DNA of 64,000 bases from positions 248,001 through 312,000 of the forward strand of contig JAVBNX010000001.1 in the NCBI GenBank assembly GCA_031551275.1, read 5' to 3'. A program made the translations under genes and the position numbers. The stretch comes from JAVBMJ01 sp031551275. Lineage in GTDB: Bacteria > Bacteroidota > Bacteroidia > Bacteroidales > Rikenellaceae. The notes beneath the pieces were generated by a model. It had not been told where the DNA came from. It saw only the letters and a list, made by a program, of their open reading frames with translations, and ran no database searches. The first letter of the stretch is position 1. The number at the start of each line of letters is the position of its first letter. Of the stretch, positions 56,105 through 64,000 are shown one piece after another.

Positions 56105-58057
56105 ATGTCCCGCCTCACCCGACTGATCATAAGGTTCTTGTGCGTCGCTCTGGCGATAGGTATGCCGCCGTTGAAAGCTGCGGCGCAGGAATACGTCCCG
56201 AGGAATCCGATCCTGATCATCAGTTCGTACAACCCCGATTCGCACGGCATATCCTCGACCATTTCGGCTTTCGAGAACAAATTCCGCGAACTTGGCGGCC
56301 AAGTGGCCGTCATTACCGAGAACATGAACTGCAAAAGCCTTACCGAGGCTTTCGACTGGACGGACAACCTGGGGGTAATCCTGGCCAAATACGTCGAGGA
56401 CCAACGGCCCAGCGTGATCATCCTGCTGGGGCAGGAGGCCTGGTCGGCCTACCTCTCGCAAGGAGAGCGGCTCGACACCTCGATCCCGGTGTTGTGCGGG
56501 ATGATCAGCTCCAACGCCGTTCTGCTCCCCAAAAAGGGCGAGGTAGCCCTCGACGAGTGGGAGCCCGAGAGCATAGAGGCCTTCACGGACGACAACCGGA
56601 TCAAACAGATCGGCGGTTACGCCTACCGCTACGACGTGGCCAAAAACGTCGAGCTGATCCTCGACTTCTTCCCCCAGACGCAATACGTGGCCTTTATCTC
56701 GGACAACACCTACGGCGGGGTGGCGATGCAGGCGCTGGTCAAAAAAGAGATGGCCCGGTTCCCCTCCCTGAATTTGATCCTGCTGGACGGACGAAAACAC
56801 ACGACCTACTCCATCTCCGAGCACATCAGCCAGTTGCCCGACAACACGGCCATCCTGATCGGGACTTGGCGGACCGACCGCAACGACAGCTACTTCGTCA
56901 ATGGGGTCTACACGCTGATGGGCGCCGGAAGGAACATCCCCGCCTTTACCCTGGCATCGACCGGTATGGGCTACTGGGCCATCGCGGGCTACGTGCCCAA
57001 ATACTACAACACGGGGAGCGACCTGGCGCAACAGGCTTACAAACTGATCTCGGCCGGGCAGGGCGAGCATCCGCTCGAGTTGGTGCAACTGGCCAACGAG
57101 TACCATTTCGACGCGGTCAAGCTCAAGGAGTTCGGATTCCAGAGGAAAAAACTGCCCGCCGACTCGATCATCGAGCACGCCGAGCCCTCCTTCTGGTCGC
57201 AATACAAGTACGAGCTGAGCATCGTGATCGCCACTTTCTTCGCTTTGGTGGTGGGCCTGCTGATCTCGCTGATGATGTACATCCGGGCTTTGAGCCTGCA
57301 GCGCTACCTCGAGCAATCGGAGAAGGACCTGGTCATCGCACGCGACAGGGCCGAGGAGTCGAACCGCCTGAAAACAGCCTTTCTGGCCAACATGAGCCAC
57401 GAAATACGCACCCCGCTGAACGCCATCGTGGGATTCTCGTCGGTGCTCTCCTCCGAGGCGTGCTCGGACGAGGAGATGGCCGAGTACTCGAAGATCATCA
57501 AGATCAACTCCGATTTGCTGCTGCGCCTGATCAACGACATATTGGATATCTCCCGCATGGAGTCGGGGCGCATGAAGTTCAACTACGAGATGTACGACAT
57601 AGTGCCCTTGTGCTCGAGCGTGATAGCCACCTGCGAGCGGAGCGGCAAGGAGGGTGTGGCCTACGTCTTCGACTCGCCCGTGGAGAGCTTTATGCTCTGC
57701 ACCGACCAACAGAGGTTGCAGCAGGTGCTGATCAACCTGGTGGGTAACGCCGGAAAATTTACCGACCAGGGCTCGATTACCCTCAAATTCGAGATCGATA
57801 AGCCCAACGACCAGTTGGTCTTCTCGGTAACCGACACCGGGTGCGGCATCCCGCCCGAGAAGCAGAAGCTGGTCTTCGAGCGCTTCGAGAAACTCGACGA
57901 CATGGTGCAGGGGACCGGCCTGGGCCTGTCGATCTGCCGGCTGACCGTGGACAAATTCGGCGGCGACATCTGGGTCGATCCCGACTACACGGGCGGCGCG
58001 CGGTTCGTCTTTACCCATCCGCTTACCCGGCCGGAAACGGACTCCGAAAACGAGTAA
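56105..58057 (+). CDS. Histidine kinase with periplasmic ABC-substrate-binding-like sensor domain
   Basis: A 650-residue sensor kinase. The signal/anchor (about 1-30) is followed by a periplasmic region (about 35-345) that resembles an ABC_sub_bind-type two-lobe fold (NPILIISSYNPDSHG, PSVIILLGQEAWSAYL, YVAFISDNTYGGVAM, NTAILIGTWRTD). One membrane helix (about 375-397), a coiled linker, HisKA (MSHEIRTPLNAIVGFSS, His near 440) and HATPase (LINLVGNAGKFTDQG, DTGCGIPPEK, GTGLGLSICRL) follow. There is no receiver domain and no response regulator gene next to it, so it is an orphan kinase. It has its own promoter box and follows the terminator of the polysaccharide operon, so it may or may not belong to that locus. 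Confidence 0.9.
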   Translation: MSRLTRLIIRFLCVALAIGMPPLKAAAQEYVPRNPILIISSYNPDSHGISSTISAFENKFRELGGQVAVITENMNCKSLTEAFDWTDNLGVILAKYVEDQRPSVIILLGQEAWSAYLSQGERLDTSIPVLCGMISSNAVLLPKKGEVALDEWEPESIEAFTDDNRIKQIGGYAYRYDVAKNVELILDFFPQTQYVAFISDNTYGGVAMQALVKKEMARFPSLNLILLDGRKHTTYSISEHISQLPDNTAILIGTWRTDRNDSYFVNGVYTLMGAGRNIPAFTLASTGMGYWAIAGYVPKYYNTGSDLAQQAYKLISAGQGEHPLELVQLANEYHFDAVKLKEFGFQRKKLPADSIIEHAEPSFWSQYKYELSIVIATFFALVVGLLISLMMYIRALSLQRYLEQSEKDLVIARDRAEESNRLKTAFLANMSHEIRTPLNAIVGFSSVLSSEACSDEEMAEYSKIIKINSDLLLRLINDILDISRMESGRMKFNYEMYDIVPLCSSVIATCERSGKEGVAYVFDSPVESFMLCTDQQRLQQVLINLVGNAGKFTDQGSITLKFEIDKPNDQLVFSVTDTGCGIPPEKQKLVFERFEKLDDMVQGTGLGLSICRLTVDKFGGDIWVDPDYTGGARFVFTHPLTRPETDSENE

Positions 58058-58146
58058 CGCCCAGCTCCGGCAGCCAGGGAAAGGCCGTTTTGGGTGGTCT
58101 TTTTGGCCAAATGCCACAACGGGGGAGACAACGGATAATCTTTTGC

Positions 58147-58154
58147 TATTTTTG
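58147..58154 (+). promoter_or_regulatory. Candidate -7 box for the small Spy-like gene
   Basis: TATTTTTG matches TAnnTTTG and lies 25 bases before the ATG at 58180. No -33 element is evident. Confidence 0.5.
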
Positions 58155-58179
58155 TTGGTGTACCTTAATACCCTATGCC

Positions 58180-58524
58180 ATGAAAAAAATCGCATTGCTT
58201 CTGGTGTTGGCCTGCATGGCCCTCGCCCTTCAGGCACAACCCTCCGTAGAACAGAGGGTTAAACAATCCCTGTACGCCATATCGCTGGCATTGCAGGAGA
58301 ATCCCCTTACGGCCAAGCAGAAAGGGCAACTCGACTGGGCCTACACCCAGCACTTCGAAAAGAGGGACGCCATTTTGGCCGACACCTCCCTCTCGCAGGA
58401 GGAGAAAAACAAAGCCCTCGGCAAGCAGGGCGGGGAGAACCTGGCCGCCATCCGCGCCATTTTGACCCCCGAGCAGAATCAGGAGTGGACCGACTACCTG
58501 GAGGCTAAAAAAACGCAACAATAA
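58180..58524 (+). CDS. Small secreted helical protein with LTxxQ motifs (Spy/CpxP-like)
   Basis: A 114-residue exported protein with signal peptide MKKIALLLVLACMALALQAQ. The mature part is all-helical and charged, with two LTxxQ motifs: LTAKQKGQLDW (about 47) and LTPEQNQEWTDY (about 96). Paired LTxxQ motifs typify Spy/CpxP periplasmic chaperone-like proteins, so a role in envelope stress or heavy-metal response is a reasonable guess. Length is short for the family. It has its own promoter box and a terminator, so it is monocistronic. The start ATG is fixed by the signal peptide. Confidence 0.75.
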   Translation: MKKIALLLVLACMALALQAQPSVEQRVKQSLYAISLALQENPLTAKQKGQLDWAYTQHFEKRDAILADTSLSQEEKNKALGKQGGENLAAIRAILTPEQNQEWTDYLEAKKTQQ

Positions 58525-58545
58525 GCAGGCGATGCCCGATGCTTG

Positions 58546-58575
58546 AAACGACCGGAAATTTCCGGTCGTTTTTGG
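58546..58575 (+). terminator. Intrinsic terminator after the small Spy-like gene
   Basis: A perfect palindrome AAACGACCGGAAA/TTTCCGGTCGTTT (58546-58571) followed by T residues (58569-58573), beginning 21 bases after the stop codon. Confidence 0.8.
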
Positions 58576-58628
58576 TATAGAATACGGCCAAATGCAGCAT
58601 AAACAGCATTTCGGCCGCCATTTCTTTA

Positions 58629-58636
58629 TAACTTTG
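58629..58636 (+). promoter_or_regulatory. Candidate -7 box for the GH36 gene
   Basis: TAACTTTG matches TAnnTTTG, 17 bases before the ATG at 58654; the leader would be about 11 bases long. Confidence 0.55.
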
Positions 58637-58653
58637 AGCAAAACGATTACGCC

Positions 58654-60858
58654 ATGAAACTCCGATCACTACTGCTTCTTTCGCTTCTGGTTGGCTTTAC
58701 CGCTCATGCGCAGGTCATCCCCGTCGAGACGGACCAGGTGGGCCTGTACTTCTCCATCGGGCCGAAAAAGAACGTGCTGACGCGCCACCTGGGGCAAAAG
58801 CTCGCCGACGCGCAGGAATTGTTGGCCGCCGCTCCCAAGGTCACGGCCGGGGAGGCCTACCCCACCTTCGGCAACGGGAACAGCGGCGAACCCGCCCTGC
58901 TGCTTACCCACGCGGACGGCAATATGACCGTTATCCTGGAGTACGTCTCCCACAGCCTCACGCAGCCCGATGAGGGGATCGCGTTGACCGAGATCAGGCT
59001 CAGCGACCCCCTTTACGCGGTCGAGGTCTCTTTATTTTATAAGGCGTACAAAAAAGACAATATAATCGAGTGCTGGAGCGAGATCAGAAACAACGAGAAG
59101 GGCGAGGTAAAACTCGAACGGTTCGCCTCGACGTGCCTGACCCTCAACGCGTCGGAATATTGGCTTACCCACTTCTACGGCCATCCCAACATGGAGCAAA
59201 ACATGGTCGAGGAGAAGCTGACCAACGGCATCAAGATCGTCGACTCCAAGCGCGGGGTGCGCACCACCCAGAACGAAAGCCCCTCGTTCATCCTCTCGTT
59301 AGGGGCCAAAGCCTCCGAGACCGAGCATGAGGTAATGGTAGGCACCCTGGCCTGGAGCAACAACTTTAGGCTCGCCTTCCAGATGGACAACCTCAACTCC
59401 GTGGCGATCCTGCCCGGGATGAACGATTTCGCGTCGGACTACTTCCTCGCTCCGGGCAAAAAGCTGGAGACCCCGAAATTCATCTTTGCCTACTCACCCT
59501 CGGGCGTGGGGCAGGCCAGCCGCAACCTGCACCGCTGGGCGCGCGCGTACAGCCTCCAGGACGGCGACCGGGTGCGCGACGTGATCCTCAATAGCTGGGA
59601 AGGGGCAAGTTTCGACTTCGACGAAAAACTGATCCTCAAAATGATCGACGACGCGGCCTCGATGGGCGTGGAGACTTTCGTGCTCGACGACGGATGGTTC
59701 GGCGGCGAGAAATACCGGCGCGACAACGCGGCCGTGGGGCTGGGCGACTGGCAGGTCAACCGGGAAAAGCTCCCCGGCGGTTTGGAGGCCCTCGTGAAGA
59801 AGGCCCACAGCAAAGGGATGAAATTCGGCGTCTGGATCGAGCCCGAGATGGCCACCCCGAAGAGCGTGCTGGCCGAAAAGCACCCCGACTGGCTGATCGA
59901 CGGGGGAAAGCGCGAGCCGATGTACCAGCGCAACCAACTGCTGCTGGATGTGACCAACCCCGCCGTGCAGGAGTTCATGTTCCAGGCGGTCAGCGGCGTG
60001 CTGACATCGACCAAGGGGATCGACTACATCAAATGGGACGCCAACCGCCACGTCCAGAACTTTGGCTCCAACTACCTGCCCGCGGGCAAGCAAAGCCACT
60101 TCTGGATCGACTACGGCAAAGGGTTGTACAGCGTGATGGAGAGGCTCTCCAAGGCCTTTCCCGACGTGGTATTCCAGGCCTGCTCGACCGGGGGCGGACG
60201 GGTGGACTACGGCACGATGAAGTACATGCACGAATTCTGGGCGAGCGACAACACCGACCCCTGGAGCCGCATCCTGATCAACTGGGGTTACAGCCAGGTC
60301 TTCCCGGCGATGGCCGTGGGGACGCACGTGTCCCAGTCGCCCGGCCACCAGACCAGGCACATTACCCCCATCAAGTTCCGCTTCGACGTGGCTATGGCCC
60401 AGCGCCTGGGCATCGAGCTCCAACCCGCCAACCTGACCCCGGAAGAGGTCGGGTGGGCCAAAAACGCCGTGGCCGCCTACAAGGGATTCCGCAACGTGGT
60501 CCAACTCGGCGACCAGTACAGGCTGATCTCGCCCTACCAGGGGACACAGCGCGCCTCGATGATATACGTCGATGAAGGGAGATCGCACGCGGTGCTGTTC
60601 GCCTACTCGTTCGGCTTCCACTTCCGCGAGGACATCCCGCAGATCAGGCTCCAGGGCCTCGACCCGGCTAAGAAATACCGGATCAACGAGGTGCTGCCCG
60701 CGACCCGGCCCAACGCGGCGGGCGAGGTCAAGCCCGCGTTCGCGACCACGGTCGACGGCAAGGTATTCAGCGGCGACTTTTTGATGAAGCACGGCATAGC
60801 CGTCAAGGTGCTCAACACCTATGACAGCGCCGTGCTGGAGTTGGTCGAGGTGAAGTAA
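58654..60858 (+). CDS. GH36 alpha-galactosidase
   Basis: Exported alpha-galactosidase of 734 residues, normal for GH36. The signal peptide ends near FTAHAQ. An N-terminal beta-sandwich (about 25-330) precedes the (beta/alpha)8 barrel with FVLDDGWFGG, KFGVWIEPEMATPKS, the nucleophile Asp462 in YIKWDANR and acid/base Asp532 in FWASDNTDPW, then a C-terminal beta domain. Substrates are terminal alpha-galactosides such as raffinose-type oligosaccharides, galactomannan or host galactosides. It has its own promoter and no operon partners, so it is not clearly tied to either polysaccharide locus. Confidence 0.95.
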   Translation: MKLRSLLLLSLLVGFTAHAQVIPVETDQVGLYFSIGPKKNVLTRHLGQKLADAQELLAAAPKVTAGEAYPTFGNGNSGEPALLLTHADGNMTVILEYVSHSLTQPDEGIALTEIRLSDPLYAVEVSLFYKAYKKDNIIECWSEIRNNEKGEVKLERFASTCLTLNASEYWLTHFYGHPNMEQNMVEEKLTNGIKIVDSKRGVRTTQNESPSFILSLGAKASETEHEVMVGTLAWSNNFRLAFQMDNLNSVAILPGMNDFASDYFLAPGKKLETPKFIFAYSPSGVGQASRNLHRWARAYSLQDGDRVRDVILNSWEGASFDFDEKLILKMIDDAASMGVETFVLDDGWFGGEKYRRDNAAVGLGDWQVNREKLPGGLEALVKKAHSKGMKFGVWIEPEMATPKSVLAEKHPDWLIDGGKREPMYQRNQLLLDVTNPAVQEFMFQAVSGVLTSTKGIDYIKWDANRHVQNFGSNYLPAGKQSHFWIDYGKGLYSVMERLSKAFPDVVFQACSTGGGRVDYGTMKYMHEFWASDNTDPWSRILINWGYSQVFPAMAVGTHVSQSPGHQTRHITPIKFRFDVAMAQRLGIELQPANLTPEEVGWAKNAVAAYKGFRNVVQLGDQYRLISPYQGTQRASMIYVDEGRSHAVLFAYSFGFHFREDIPQIRLQGLDPAKKYRINEVLPATRPNAAGEVKPAFATTVDGKVFSGDFLMKHGIAVKVLNTYDSAVLELVEVK

Positions 60859-61043
60859 AAAAAAAAGAATAACCTCCCGGGACCATTCTCCCGCAGAACG
60901 GCACGGTGCATAGCGTGCGTCAGGTTTTTATTATCGCCAGGTCCGAAACACCGCAGCGCACTGATAGTGCGTGAGGATTTTCGGGGCTGGGGATAATGAA
61001 AAGATGGCGTGCGATATGCGCCGAGACCTCAGAGGGGCAAGAC
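60859..61043. repeat. Intergenic region with three small stem-loops
   Basis: 185 bases between convergent genes. Three short inverted repeats occur at about 50-base spacing: GCACG...CGTGC (60901-60918), GCGCACT-GAT-AGTGCGT (60956-60972) and GGCGTG...TGCGCC (61006-61022, with wobble pairs). The first two are each followed by a C/G-AGG-then-T-rich tail (CAGGTTTTT, GAGGATTTT). They could be weak bidirectional terminators, a small RNA or a REP-like element; the sequence alone cannot decide. Confidence 0.4.
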
Positions 61044-62942
61044 TTACTCGACGGAGATTGTATAGTCGTTTTTGTACATGACCAGCACCCAATGTTCATT
61101 TACAATTGAGCCGTTACGCTGCTGCTCGAAATCGTAGGGGGTTTGCAGCAGGTTTTGCGACGCCTTGTCGAGCCTGGAGGCCAGCGAGGAGCCTTCGGTG
61201 TGCATGGCGGCGACGGTCATTTTGACCGCGTCGTAGCCCCGGTAGGCGTAGAGGCTGGGCAGGGCGTTGAAGGCGTTGATGTACTTGCGGTCGAATTGCA
61301 TTACCGCCGGGTCGCTCCGGTCGGCGTAGTAGGGCGTCACGAAGCAGAGGTTGAGCTTGAAAAAGAGGTTCTTGTCGATGTTGGAGAAGCGCGCCCAACG
61401 CGACGAAGCGACCACGCTTACCGGGGCGATGCGCTGGCCCCGGGCCGTGGCGTTGTTGATGATCGAGCTGATCCGGGCCAGCAACTCGTCGGCCAGGTTC
61501 TCCTCCGAGGAGAGGACCACCAGCAGGTTCTCCCTGTCGCGGCTCAGGATGCCTTCCAGGGCCGATACGTTCATCTTTTTGGCGTACTCCAACCGCTTGG
61601 CCGCCGTTCCCGCCACGGGGACGATCTCGGCCTCGAACTCCTTATCGTTGTTGGCGGAGGAGATCAGCACGACGTTCTTGTCGCCGATCATCAGGCGGCG
61701 CAGCTTGTCGTACTTTTTAGAAGGCAGCGGGGCCAGTTGGCACAGGTTGGGGCTGGATAGTTTCTCGACCGTGGCCAGCGGGGAGATCAGGGGTATGCCC
61801 TTTGTGTCGGCGAAATTCAGCGCCGGGGCCATGCACTCCTCGTAGACGGGGCCGATCAGAAGGTCGGTCGCGGCGAAGTCCGCGCGCGAGATGACCTGTT
61901 CGACCGATTCGGGGGAGCGGCCCGTGTTGTAAACGTCCATGCGGGTGGTGTAGCCCATCGCCTTGAGGTCGCCCAATGCGATGAGCGCGCCGCGGTAAAA
62001 ATCGAAAAAGTTGGATTGGGGCGCATTCTCGATTTCGATGGGCAGCATCATCGAGACACGCACTTCCTCGCCGCGGGAGAAGACCCTCTCGGCGGGCTCG
62101 GGTTTGCGGCCGAAGATCGAGGAGAGGAAACCGCCGGTCGCGCTCTCGACTGCCATCGGATCCGTTGCCTGCGCCGTGGTTTGCTGCGCCTGTCCGGTTT
62201 GCGTACTCCAGGGGGCGGGGGCTTGGCCGGGCTGGCCGGTTTGCGTGCCCTGGCCGTTAGTCTGCGTGGGCGGGGTCATCGCGACGCCCTCCTTGTTGGG
62301 AATTTTAAGGATCGAGCCCGCCCTGAGGCCGTCCTTCACGTCGTTCAGGGCCTCGATCTCGGCCTGGGGGAGGTGGTAGATGCGGCTGATCGAGAACAGG
62401 GTCTGGCCCTTCTGGACCAGGTGGTAGGTGTAGCTGTCCGAAACGGTGTTCAGCGCCTCGGCGTAGTCGCTCCACTCCCTGGCGATCTCGGGCTCGGAGG
62501 TCGTGCCCATGCTCTTTTTGCGGATCAGAAGCGTCTGCCCCAGGCTCAGGATCGCGGGGTCGAGCCCCGGATTGTCCTCCACGAGCGTGGCGACCGGAAG
62601 GCCGAACCTGCGGGCGATCGAGTAGCTGGTCTCGCCCTTGTTGACGATGTACTCCTCGAAGATGCGCGCCTGCTGCCGTTCGTTGAGCTGCTTGGGTTGC
62701 TTGGCCGGGATCTTCAACGCCTGGCCGGCCTGGATCCCCTCGCGGGCGGCCGGGTTGGCCACGTAGATCTCGTTCTGGGTAACGTCGTACAGGCGGGCCA
62801 AAGAGTAGACCGTCTGGCCCGGCTCGACCGTATGGACGTAATAGACCTCGCCGTCGACGTGCACGACGCTCGACGAACGGGTCTGGGCCTGCGCCAAAGT
62901 AAAGCTGAGGGTCAGCAGCAGGGCGGTCAGGATGCGTTTCAT
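61044..62942 (-). CDS. LysM-repeat protein with periplasmic-binding-fold C-terminus
   Basis: Exported 632-residue protein with signal peptide ending near LAQAQTR. Three LysM domains are visible (about 35-80, 92-137 and 172-216; for example HTVEPGQTVYSLARLYDV and HLVQKGQTLFSISRIYHL), which bind peptidoglycan. A Gln/Thr/Pro/Gly-rich linker (about 220-265) leads to a type I periplasmic-binding-protein-like fold (about 290-630; PIEIENAPQSNFFDFYRGALIALGD, DLLIGPVYEECMAPALNFADTKGIPLISPLA). This layout is found in Bacteroidota; it may link ligand sensing to the cell wall, akin to LpoA/YraM-like regulators, but function is not established. Its ATG overlaps the exonuclease stop (ATGA). Confidence 0.85.
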   Translation of the reverse strand: MKRILTALLLTLSFTLAQAQTRSSSVVHVDGEVYYVHTVEPGQTVYSLARLYDVTQNEIYVANPAAREGIQAGQALKIPAKQPKQLNERQQARIFEEYIVNKGETSYSIARRFGLPVATLVEDNPGLDPAILSLGQTLLIRKKSMGTTSEPEIAREWSDYAEALNTVSDSYTYHLVQKGQTLFSISRIYHLPQAEIEALNDVKDGLRAGSILKIPNKEGVAMTPPTQTNGQGTQTGQPGQAPAPWSTQTGQAQQTTAQATDPMAVESATGGFLSSIFGRKPEPAERVFSRGEEVRVSMMLPIEIENAPQSNFFDFYRGALIALGDLKAMGYTTRMDVYNTGRSPESVEQVISRADFAATDLLIGPVYEECMAPALNFADTKGIPLISPLATVEKLSSPNLCQLAPLPSKKYDKLRRLMIGDKNVVLISSANNDKEFEAEIVPVAGTAAKRLEYAKKMNVSALEGILSRDRENLLVVLSSEENLADELLARISSIINNATARGQRIAPVSVVASSRWARFSNIDKNLFFKLNLCFVTPYYADRSDPAVMQFDRKYINAFNALPSLYAYRGYDAVKMTVAAMHTEGSSLASRLDKASQNLLQTPYDFEQQRNGSIVNEHWVLVMYKNDYTISVE

Positions 62943-63706
62943 TTTTTCAACTCGCGGAGCTTGATCTCCGTGATTACTTTGAGGGTGTATTTGGGGAAGT
63001 CGCCGTTCATCATCCAGGCGTAGTAGCCCGAGTCCTCGCGGAAGACCTCGGCCACGCGGCGGCCCTTGTACTTGCCGAAGGCGAAGATTTCGTGGCCCTT
63101 ATCGTCGTACTGGATCCGCCCGGCGTAGTCGGCGTTCTCGCCCATCGACGAGAAGGTCGCCAGCGCGTCCACGTCGTTCCCCAGGTCGGGGTAGCGGTCG
63201 AGCTGCGATTCGAGCACGTCGAGGGTGGCCAGCGTGTCGGCCTCGGCGCCGTGGGCGCCCTCCAACTCCTTGCCGCAATAGAACTGGTAGGCGGCCGAGA
63301 GGGTCCGTTGCTCCTTTTTATGGAAAATATTCTGCACGTCGACCATCTTGCGCTTCTTGAAGTCGACGTCCACCCCCGCCCGGAGGAACTCCTCGGCCAG
63401 GACCGGGATATCGAAGCGGTTGGAGTTGTACCCCGCAAAGTCGCACCCCTCGATGTAGGCGGCCAGCGATTTGGCGATCTCGCGGAACTTCGGGCAATCC
63501 TTCACGTCCTCGTCCGTGATGCCGTGGACGGCTGACGCCGCCTCGGGAATGTGCATCTCGGGGTTGAGCCGCCGGGTCTTCACCTCGCGGCTCTGGTCGG
63601 GCATCACCTTGACCAGGGACATCTCCACGATCCGGTCCTTGGCCGCATCGGTCCCGGTGGTCTCCAGGTCAAGGAAAATGATGGGGTTTTTGAGGTTGAG
63701 CTTCAT
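62939..63706 (-). CDS. DEDDh 3'-5' exonuclease (DnaQ/ExoX-like)
   Basis: A 255-residue 3'-5' exonuclease. DEDDh signature residues are visible: Exo I in IIFLDLETTGTD (Asp and Glu near 12 and 14), Exo II in GYNSNRFD (Asp), and Exo III in HGAEADTLA (His and Asp). The C-terminal segment FGKYKGRRVAEVFREDSGYYAWM (about 205-230) is of the ExoX-like C-terminal type. ATG 63706 is used: it shares its A with the dnaN stop (TAATG). It lies between dnaN and the LysM gene and overlaps both, so all three are translationally coupled. It may proofread or repair DNA alongside the sliding clamp. Confidence 0.92.
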   Translation of the reverse strand: MKLNLKNPIIFLDLETTGTDAAKDRIVEMSLVKVMPDQSREVKTRRLNPEMHIPEAASAVHGITDEDVKDCPKFREIAKSLAAYIEGCDFAGYNSNRFDIPVLAEEFLRAGVDVDFKKRKMVDVQNIFHKKEQRTLSAAYQFYCGKELEGAHGAEADTLATLDVLESQLDRYPDLGNDVDALATFSSMGENADYAGRIQYDDKGHEIFAFGKYKGRRVAEVFREDSGYYAWMMNGDFPKYTLKVITEIKLRELKK

Positions 63707-64000
63707 TACCCGTTGATCATCATAGGCATAAGCAACATTAAAGTGTCGCTCGTTTGCTTGTCGTCGTAAACGGGTTTGAAGACGCCTGCGCGGGTCGAAT
63801 CGGCCAGCTCGACCATTACCGAGGGGGTCTCGATGTTGGAGAGGATCTCGACCAGGAAGGTCGATTTGAAACCGATCTCGATCCGATCGCCCTCGTAGCT
63901 GCACGCCAGGGCCTCGTTGGCGGAGACCGAGTTGTCGAGGTCCTGCGCGGTCAGGTCGATCTGGTTGGCCTTGATCTCCAAACGGATCAGGTTGGTCGCT
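63706..64000 (-). CDS. dnaN: DNA polymerase III beta subunit (sliding clamp), C-terminal part
   Basis: The C-terminal roughly 97 residues of DnaN; the gene runs off the window's right edge. The reading frame continues to the last base as ATNLIRLEIKANQIDLTAQD, followed by EGDRIEIGFKSTFLVEILSNI, STRAGVFKPVYDD and the C-terminal LMLLMPMMING, all typical of the bacterial clamp's third domain. Its TAA overlaps the exonuclease ATG by one base. Confidence 0.95.
   Translation of the reverse strand, partial: ATNLIRLEIKANQIDLTAQDLDNSVSANEALACSYEGDRIEIGFKSTFLVEILSNIETPSVMVELADSTRAGVFKPVYDDKQTSDTLMLLMPMMING

Noticed and set aside
56093..58237. Long antisense open frame of 714 codons opposite the histidine kinase gene
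   Set aside because: The plus-strand frame has clear HisKA/HATPase motifs; the antisense frame is rich in Gly, Arg, His and Val, with no domain, as expected from GC-rich third positions.

Overview
The window is GC-rich DNA from a member of the Bacteroidota. Evidence for this is two SusC/SusD pairs, surface lipoproteins, a one-protein hybrid two-component regulator (HTCS), and AT-rich promoter boxes of the TAnnTTTG type instead of sigma70 -10/-35 pairs. High GC together with this gene content would fit Rikenellaceae such as Alistipes, but no 16S or marker gene is present to confirm the genus. No tRNA, rRNA, CRISPR array, transposase, integrase or attachment site was recognised.

Region 1 (1-26,540) is a glucuronoxylan utilisation locus. 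A tightly packed plus-strand operon (20-13,956) encodes a GH115 alpha-glucuronidase, an SGNH acetylesterase, a GPH-family sugar symporter, a GH10 xylanase, two GH43 enzymes, a GH67 alpha-glucuronidase, mannonate dehydratase (UxuA) and an SDR mannonate oxidoreductase. A convergent GH43 gene follows behind a shared bidirectional terminator. Next comes the capture module: SusC, SusD, a surface glycan-binding protein, a GH35-type enzyme and a GH10 xylanase interrupted by carbohydrate-binding modules. Together these can bind, cut, import, debranch and ferment (methyl)glucuronoxylan, including the uronic acid side chain.

Region 2 (26,553-36,561) is an export and signalling block. A minus-strand operon encodes a TolC-like channel, an HlyD-like adaptor, two homologous MacB/FtsX-type permeases and an ABC ATPase. 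Divergent from it is a response regulator-histidine kinase pair. The regulator has a receiver and a Fis-type helix-turn-helix but no AAA+ domain, and its promoter is the only one in the window with both Bacteroidota promoter elements.

Region 3 (36,562-58,057) is a second polysaccharide utilisation locus. The minus strand encodes HTCS, GH88 unsaturated glucuronyl hydrolase, a small right-handed beta-helix protein and a serine-type S1 sulfatase, with every junction of the form stop, one base, ATG. The plus strand encodes SusC, SusD, a small lipoprotein, a large surface beta-helix lipoprotein homologous to the small one, and another coiled-coil/beta-helix surface lipoprotein. A separate histidine kinase follows. 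GH88 and a sulfatase but no classical lyase imply that the two beta-helix proteins are the lyases. They resemble, from memory, the DUF4955/PL29 type known for chondroitin, dermatan and hyaluronan cleavage. This lyase-centred locus is the most interesting part of the window.

Region 4 (58,147-64,000) holds a small Spy-like secreted protein, a GH36 alpha-galactosidase, an intergenic stretch with three small stem-loops, and a housekeeping minus-strand operon: dnaN (cut by the window edge), a DEDDh exonuclease and a LysM/periplasmic-binding-fold protein, coupled by overlapping stop and start codons.
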